DNA of 64,000 nucleotides from Tyzzerella sp. (GTDB lineage Bacteria > Bacillota > Clostridia > Lachnospirales > Anaerotignaceae). The stretch is taken from assembly GCA_019415525.1 (NCBI GenBank), contig DXZA01000067.1, positions 1 to 64,000 of the forward strand, in the 5' to 3' direction. The translations under genes were made by a program, and so were the position numbers. The notes below the pieces were generated by a model. It made no database searches. It was given only the letters and a program-made list of their open reading frames with translations, and was not told where the DNA came from. Positions 59,705 through 64,000 of this stretch are shown in pieces. Every line of letters starts with the position of its first letter. Position 1 is the stretch's first letter.

Positions 59705-59949
59705 ATATTTCTATTTTTCAAAAAATCAATTCCTTGTTCAGTAATTCCCTTTACTATATAGTCCTCATCACAACACATATCAATTAAAACAGCTATAACA
59801 AAACCTCTATCATCAAGTTCAGTTATAATATTAAACACTTCTCTTGGAGATAAATCATTAATTTCTCTTGAAATGTCAGATATATCTGGTTCTTTATTCT
59901 CAGAACATAATTTATTTATAACATTTAAAACTTTTATATAATTATTCAT
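59701..59949 (-). CDS. Small winged-helix-like protein
   Basis: This 82-residue protein (VLNVINKLCSENKEPDISDISREIN, FNIITELDDRGFVIAVL, GITEQGIDFLKN) has the helix-helix-helix-strand order of small winged-helix proteins like YjcQ. GGGAG sets the ATG at 59949. Role unknown. Confidence 0.65.
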   Translation of the reverse strand: MNNYIKVLNVINKLCSENKEPDISDISREINDLSPREVFNIITELDDRGFVIAVLIDMCCDEDYIVKGITEQGIDFLKNRNI

Positions 59950-59991
59950 TGTAATTCTCCCATTTTTTCTTAAGTATATCATAAATAAATA

Positions 59992-60183
59992 TTACATACA
60001 ATTATATCTATTCATAATAAGAAGTATTAAAATAGGCAAAATAATATTACATTCATTATTATTATGGCACACATCTATATGATTATGATTACAACAAACA
60101 TCTTTTACACATTCATCTTCACAAACATCAGTATTTTCACATTTAAATTGTTCAGGTATAGAATTCCATCTTTCTATTCTCAC
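59992..60183 (-). CDS. Small Cys/His-rich protein with C-terminal hydrophobic segment
   Basis: This 63-residue protein has eight Cys and four His packed in about 45 residues (CENTDVCEDECVKDVCCNHNH), then a membrane-like ILPILILLIM and a final Asn-Cys-Met. The start is a GTG at 60183 with AAGGAAG; another GTG three codons upstream lies inside the ribosome site. Metal binding or a spore-surface role is possible but not shown. Confidence 0.6.
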   Translation of the reverse strand: MRIERWNSIPEQFKCENTDVCEDECVKDVCCNHNHIDVCHNNNECNIILPILILLIMNRYNCM

Positions 60184-60361
60184 AAAAAACACTTCCTTAA
60201 AGTTTTATATTTAAAATTATATTAATAATACTTGTATTTTATGTATAAGGAGTTTATTGTTAATTTACTAATTCAAATTGTTATGTTAAAATAGTTCAGT
60301 ATAATGTGAATTTAGGTTAATATAAAATCCTAATGTATGTTTTTAGTATTGGAGGTTGTTA
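60184..60361. other. Divergent intergenic region
   Basis: These 178 bases hold the upstream regions of two divergent genes. GGAGG at 60351 belongs to the phosphoesterase gene. I see no clear operator, hairpin or RNA. Confidence 0.4.
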
Positions 60362-61174
60362 ATGATTAGAAAATACATGCAGGATTATAAAACCATAAAC
60401 CTTAAACACAATCGTTTCGATATAATAGGAGATGTACATGGTTGTTATGATGAGCTTATGGAGCTTATACATAAACTAGGGTATATAAAAAGAGGAAAAG
60501 CCTATTTCCACCCTGAGGACAGAAGACTTATATCTGTTGGTGACATAGCCGATAAAGGTAATAAAAATATAGAATGTCTTAACTTTTGGATAAACCAAGT
60601 AAACTATGGTGGCGGAATGTGGGTTTATGGAAATCACTGTTTTAAGTTTTACAGATATCTTATAGGTAATAAAGTTAAGCTTTCTCATGGTATAGAAAAA
60701 ACAGTATCCGAATATAATAAACTTTCAGATGATGATAAAGAAATTTTTAAAGATAGATTTATTAAATGTTATGAAGGAAGAAGTCATTATATTATGCTGG
60801 ATAATAAAAACCTCATAGTTGTACATGGCTGTATTAAAGAAGAAGATATAGGTCATTTCAATAGAGGTATAAAAACAAGATGTCTTTATGGAGATGTTAC
60901 AGGAGAATTTGACGAGAACGGAAAACCTATAAGAAATGACTGGGCAAAAGAATATAAAGGACAGCCACTTATTGTATATGGACATACTGCTGTTTTAGAA
61001 GCAAAAATGATAAATAATACAATAGATATAGACACAGGTTGTGTATATGGTGGAAAACTTACAGCCTTTAGATACCCTGAAAAAACTCTTGTTCAGGTTC
61101 AAGGAAAACCTTATACTGAATATAGAGGTTCAAAAAAAATAAATTTTTCCCAGTTAAAAAACGAGCAATATTAA
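60362..61174 (+). CDS. PPP-family metallophosphoesterase (PrpE-like)
   Basis: This 270-residue protein has GDVHGCYDEL, GDIADKGN (the usual GDxxDRG with Lys for Arg), GNHC (usual GNHD/E) and YGHTAVLEA. It resembles PrpE-type diadenosine tetraphosphatases or Ser/Thr phosphatases of bacteria. The D-to-C change in GNHD and the R-to-K change in GDxxDRG may alter activity. GGAGG sets the ATG at 60362. Confidence 0.85.
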   Translation: MIRKYMQDYKTINLKHNRFDIIGDVHGCYDELMELIHKLGYIKRGKAYFHPEDRRLISVGDIADKGNKNIECLNFWINQVNYGGGMWVYGNHCFKFYRYLIGNKVKLSHGIEKTVSEYNKLSDDDKEIFKDRFIKCYEGRSHYIMLDNKNLIVVHGCIKEEDIGHFNRGIKTRCLYGDVTGEFDENGKPIRNDWAKEYKGQPLIVYGHTAVLEAKMINNTIDIDTGCVYGGKLTAFRYPEKTLVQVQGKPYTEYRGSKKINFSQLKNEQY

Positions 61175-61188
61175 ATTGCTCGTTTTTT
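61157..61188 (+). terminator. Terminator of the phosphoesterase gene
   Basis: AACGAGCAAT/ATTGCTCGTT stem with ATTAA loop, followed by T6. Confidence 0.93.
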
Positions 61189-61347
61189 ATTTTTTTATTA
61201 AAAATACACTAATGTTGTATACATAAAACATATATTTATATTAGTATTTCTATATTTTAGGTATATAAATATAATATTACCAAAAAATATGTGTGTTTTT
61301 GTCGGTAATTTATATTTATGAATAATTATAAATTTATATACATATTA
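61189..61347. other. A+T-rich spacer before the citrate operon
   Basis: These bases hold no open frame with a ribosome site, no repeat of note and no RNA I recognise. Confidence 0.4.
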
Positions 61348-61377
61348 TTGACTTTAAACACTATAAAAGTGTAAAAT
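61348..61377 (+). promoter_or_regulatory. Promoter of the citrate synthase-isocitrate dehydrogenase operon
   Basis: -35 TTGACT (61348-61353), 18-bp gap, -10 TAAAAT (61372-61377). The leader is about 105 bases and contains a weak stem (AGAAA/TTTCT near 61392). Confidence 0.65.
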
Positions 61378-61490
61378 ATACAGTGTTACAAAGAAATTTG
61401 TTTCTCTATGAAACACACATTTGTATTTTTAATGTATATTATTAATTCTTAATGAATTTTTATAATATGGTTTTGGAAGGAGTAGGAGTT

Positions 61491-62867
61491 ATGTTTGCTT
61501 ATAGTAAAAAAAGTAATCTTCTTGAGAATACACAACAGGAATTCCCGCTTATTGATGTTAATGAGCCAAATCTTTATAGAGATTTTTTCCCTTATGATGA
61601 AGTACCTAAAGTTGTGTTCAATCACCGAGTTGTACCTATGAATGTACCGGAAAAAATATGGATAACAGATACAACATTCAGAGATGGTCAACAATCAAGA
61701 GAGCCCTATACAGTAGGACAAATGACATATCTTTATGACCTTATACATAAGCTTTCAGGGCCTAAAGGCGTTATAAAAATGAGTGAATTCTTTTTATACA
61801 CAAGAAAAGACCAAGAAGCCGTTTATAAATGTCTTGAAAAAGGATATGAATTTCCTGAAATTACAAGCTGGATAAGAGCTTCAAAAAAAGATTTTGAACT
61901 TGTTAAAGAAATAGGTCTTAAGGAAACAGGTATACTTGTAAGTTGTTCCGACTACCATATTTTCCATAAAATGCATATGACAAGACATCAAGCTCTTGAC
62001 CACTATATAGCTGTTGTTCGTGAATGTATAGAAACAGGTGTAATTCCAAGATGTCATTTTGAAGATATTACAAGAGCCGATTTCTATGGCTTTGTTGTTC
62101 CTTTTGCATCTGCTCTTATGGAACTTAGCAAAGAAACAGGAGTACCAGTAAAAATAAGAGCTTGTGATACATTAGGATATGGTGTTACATATCCTGGTAC
62201 AATGCTTCCAAGAAGTGTTCAAGGAATTATGTATGGTCTTAATAATCATGCAAAAGTACCTTCAGAGTGTCTTGAGTGGCATGGACATAATGATTTTTAC
62301 AGAGCTGTTAATAACGCTACATATGCTTGGCTTTATGGAGCAAGTGGTATAAACTGTTCACTTCTTGGAATTGGTGAAAGAACAGGAAATACACCTTTAG
62401 AAGCTATGGTTATGGAATATGCTCAGCTTAAAGGTACACTTGATGGAATGGACACAACAGTTATAACTGAAATTGCTGAATATTATGAAAAAGAACTTGG
62501 ATATGTTATACCACCAATGACACCATTTGTTGGTAAAAACTTCAATGTTACAAGAGCAGGAATACATGCTGATGGTCTTCTTAAAAATGAAGAAATTTAC
62601 AATATATTTGATACAGAAAAGCTTTTAAGACGACCTGTAAGAATAGCTATTTCAAATACTTCTGGAACAAGTGGAATAGCACATTGGATAAACAGCTATT
62701 TCCACCTTACAGGAGAAGCAGCCGTTTCAAAGAAAGATAGAGTTGTTGATATAGTATATAACTGGGTTAACGAACAATATAATGATGGACGTGTAACAGT
62801 AATTACTGATAGTGAACTTGAAAGAGTCACACTTGATGCAATGAAAGAAATAGATGAAGATAAATAA
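61491..62867 (+). CDS. Isopropylmalate/homocitrate synthase family enzyme, likely Re-citrate synthase
   Basis: This 458-residue acyl-CoA condensing enzyme has the HMGL-like motif ITDTTFRDGQQSR, HFEDITRADFYGF and HGHNDFYRAVNNATYAW with GIGERTGNTPLE. The long N-terminal extension before ITDTTFRDG and pairing with isocitrate dehydrogenase fit the clostridial Re-citrate synthase, which makes citrate from acetyl-CoA and oxaloacetate in anaerobes lacking the usual enzyme. Isopropylmalate or homocitrate synthase cannot be excluded. GGAAGGAG sets the start at 61491. Confidence 0.78.
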   Translation: MFAYSKKSNLLENTQQEFPLIDVNEPNLYRDFFPYDEVPKVVFNHRVVPMNVPEKIWITDTTFRDGQQSREPYTVGQMTYLYDLIHKLSGPKGVIKMSEFFLYTRKDQEAVYKCLEKGYEFPEITSWIRASKKDFELVKEIGLKETGILVSCSDYHIFHKMHMTRHQALDHYIAVVRECIETGVIPRCHFEDITRADFYGFVVPFASALMELSKETGVPVKIRACDTLGYGVTYPGTMLPRSVQGIMYGLNNHAKVPSECLEWHGHNDFYRAVNNATYAWLYGASGINCSLLGIGERTGNTPLEAMVMEYAQLKGTLDGMDTTVITEIAEYYEKELGYVIPPMTPFVGKNFNVTRAGIHADGLLKNEEIYNIFDTEKLLRRPVRIAISNTSGTSGIAHWINSYFHLTGEAAVSKKDRVVDIVYNWVNEQYNDGRVTVITDSELERVTLDAMKEIDEDK

Positions 62868-62883
62868 GGAGGATTTTCATATT

Positions 62884-64000
62884 ATGGATAATATTACAGA
62901 AGCAAAAGAAAAATTTGCAAAACTTATAGAAGAACAGCTTGAAAGAGTTGAAAGAATGAAGGCTCAAAAAGATTTTGTTGACTACAGCAAAAAAGATAAA
63001 ATAATAATCGGTGTTGCTGGTGGAGATGGAATTGGACCTGCAATTACAAAACAGGCTGAAAGAATTATGGAATTTCTTCTTAAATCAGAAATGGAAAAAG
63101 GTAAAGTTGAAATAAGAGAAATCACAGGCCTTACAATAGAAAAACGTGTTGAAGCTATGAAAGCAATACCAGATGATGTACTTGAAGAAATCAAAGCTTG
63201 TGACGTTATACTTAAAGGGCCTACTACTACACCAAGAGCAGGAGACCCATGGCCAAATATTGAAAGTGCAAATGTTTCAATGAGAAAAGAACTTGATCTT
63301 TTTGCAAATGTTAGACCTGTAAAAGTACCAGAACAAGGTATAGACTGGGTATTTTACAGAGAAAATACAGAAGGTGCTTATACACTTGGAAGTAAAGGCT
63401 TTGCTGTTAATGATGATATTTCTATTGACTTTACAGTTGCAACAACAGAAGGTACAGAAAGAATTATAAGAGCAGCTTTTGAATATGCAAGAAAGAACAA
63501 CAGAACAAGAGTTACAGCTGTTACAAAAGCAAACATTATAAAAGCAACAGATGGTAAATTCTTAAAAATATTCTATGAAATAGCTAAAGAATATCCTAAT
63601 ATTTCAGCTGATGACTGGTATATTGATATTATGACAGCTAAACTTGTTGATGAAAAACGTCGTCAAGAATTTCAGGTTGTTGTTCTCCCTAACCTTTATG
63701 GAGATATTATCACAGACGAAGCAGCAGAATTTCAGGGTGGCGTAGGTACAGCCGGAAGTGCAAACATAGGTAAAAAATATGCTATGTTTGAAGCAATACA
63801 TGGTTCTGCACCTCGTATGGTTAAAGAAGGTAGAGATATATACGCAGACCCTTGTAGTATAATTCGTGCATCTGTTATGCTTCTTTCACATATTGGATAT
63901 CAAGAAGAAGCTGATAAACTTGAAAAAGCTCTTGATATTTGTACAAATATTGAAAAGAAAGTTTATACAACAGGTCGTTCTGATGGAGCAACTTCTGCAC
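62884..64000 (+). CDS. icd: Isocitrate/isopropylmalate dehydrogenase family protein, likely NAD-isocitrate dehydrogenase (3' end outside window)
   Basis: The frame runs 372 codons to the window edge without a stop. A charged N-terminal helix of about 40 residues precedes GVAGGDGIGPAITKQ. GPTTTPRAGDPWPNIESANVS and FANVRPVK mark the substrate region, FYRENTEGAY the catalytic Tyr, and LYGDIITDEAAEFQGGVG the metal-binding Asp. HGSAPRM near the end is the cofactor region. It follows the synthase by 16 bases with AAGGAGG, and the two steps (with aconitase) give 2-oxoglutarate for glutamate. Confidence 0.85.
   Translation, partial: MDNITEAKEKFAKLIEEQLERVERMKAQKDFVDYSKKDKIIIGVAGGDGIGPAITKQAERIMEFLLKSEMEKGKVEIREITGLTIEKRVEAMKAIPDDVLEEIKACDVILKGPTTTPRAGDPWPNIESANVSMRKELDLFANVRPVKVPEQGIDWVFYRENTEGAYTLGSKGFAVNDDISIDFTVATTEGTERIIRAAFEYARKNNRTRVTAVTKANIIKATDGKFLKIFYEIAKEYPNISADDWYIDIMTAKLVDEKRRQEFQVVVLPNLYGDIITDEAAEFQGGVGTAGSANIGKKYAMFEAIHGSAPRMVKEGRDIYADPCSIIRASVMLLSHIGYQEEADKLEKALDICTNIEKKVYTTGRSDGATSA

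Noticed and set aside
61189..61490. Riboswitch in the long leader before the citrate operon
   Set aside because: No conserved aptamer core could be recognised and only a weak stem is present.

Overview
The window looks like a chromosome segment of a very A+T-rich, Gram-positive anaerobe of the Clostridia type. Pointers are strong GGAGG-type ribosome binding sites, tRNA-Lys without an encoded CCA, a CadC/SmtB-regulated metal pump, the secG-rnr-smpB-ssrA neighbourhood, a predicted Re-citrate synthase paired with isocitrate dehydrogenase, and two Firmicutes-type prophages. Genus cannot be told from the sequence.

Layout. 1-11430 is host DNA: two tRNA-Lys(UUU) genes (the first cut by the window edge), an orphan RecQ C-terminal-like protein, a heavy-metal ATPase with its ArsR-type repressor and two operators, a sbcD-sbcC-patatin operon, a LysR regulator and a lysophospholipase-like hydrolase. 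11471-34753 is prophage 1, a siphovirus-like element inserted in the 3' end of ssrA (tmRNA). A 28-bp duplication marks its ends, and integrase arm-type repeats lie just inside. Its lytic genes run leftward (regulators, replication, PAPS-reductase-like protein, late activator, terminase, head, tail, holin). A rightward lysogenic operon carries a ribbon-helix-helix repressor, two cargo genes and the integrase. 34729-39854 is host again: ssrA, smpB, panE, rnr, secG and, in the opposite direction, purE.

39879-53997 is a second, quite different element. It is a PBSX-like contractile-tail head-and-tail cluster under a LexA/CI-like self-cleaving repressor. No integrase, replication, tail-fibre or lysis gene is present and no att repeat was seen, yet every structural frame is open. 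It has several oddities: the chaperone and tape-measure slot has moved, the tape-measure position holds a 220-residue Asn/Tyr-rich protein, the chaperone carries a textbook A AAA AAC slippery site, and the LysM hub gene and the next baseplate gene are one reading frame split by a single UGA. It resembles a domesticated particle (PBSX-type killer particle or gene-transfer-agent-like) more than a live phage.

54010-64000 is host: a divergent PTS enzyme I lacking the usual catalytic Cys, an orphan substrate-binding lipoprotein, a small membrane exporter-like protein, rsmA/ksgA, several proteins of unknown function, a PrpE-like phosphoesterase, and a two-gene operon for citrate and 2-oxoglutarate synthesis that runs off the right edge.

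How the parts work together. ssrA, smpB and rnr form the ribosome-rescue set, and prophage 1 uses that locus as its integration site while rebuilding the tmRNA 3' end and its terminator. Prophage 1 seems to run a two-repressor switch on TGACGTCA operators, then a late activator working on a repeat-bearing promoter. Element 2 reads its whole operon from one consensus promoter that overlaps a LexA/DinR-like box.
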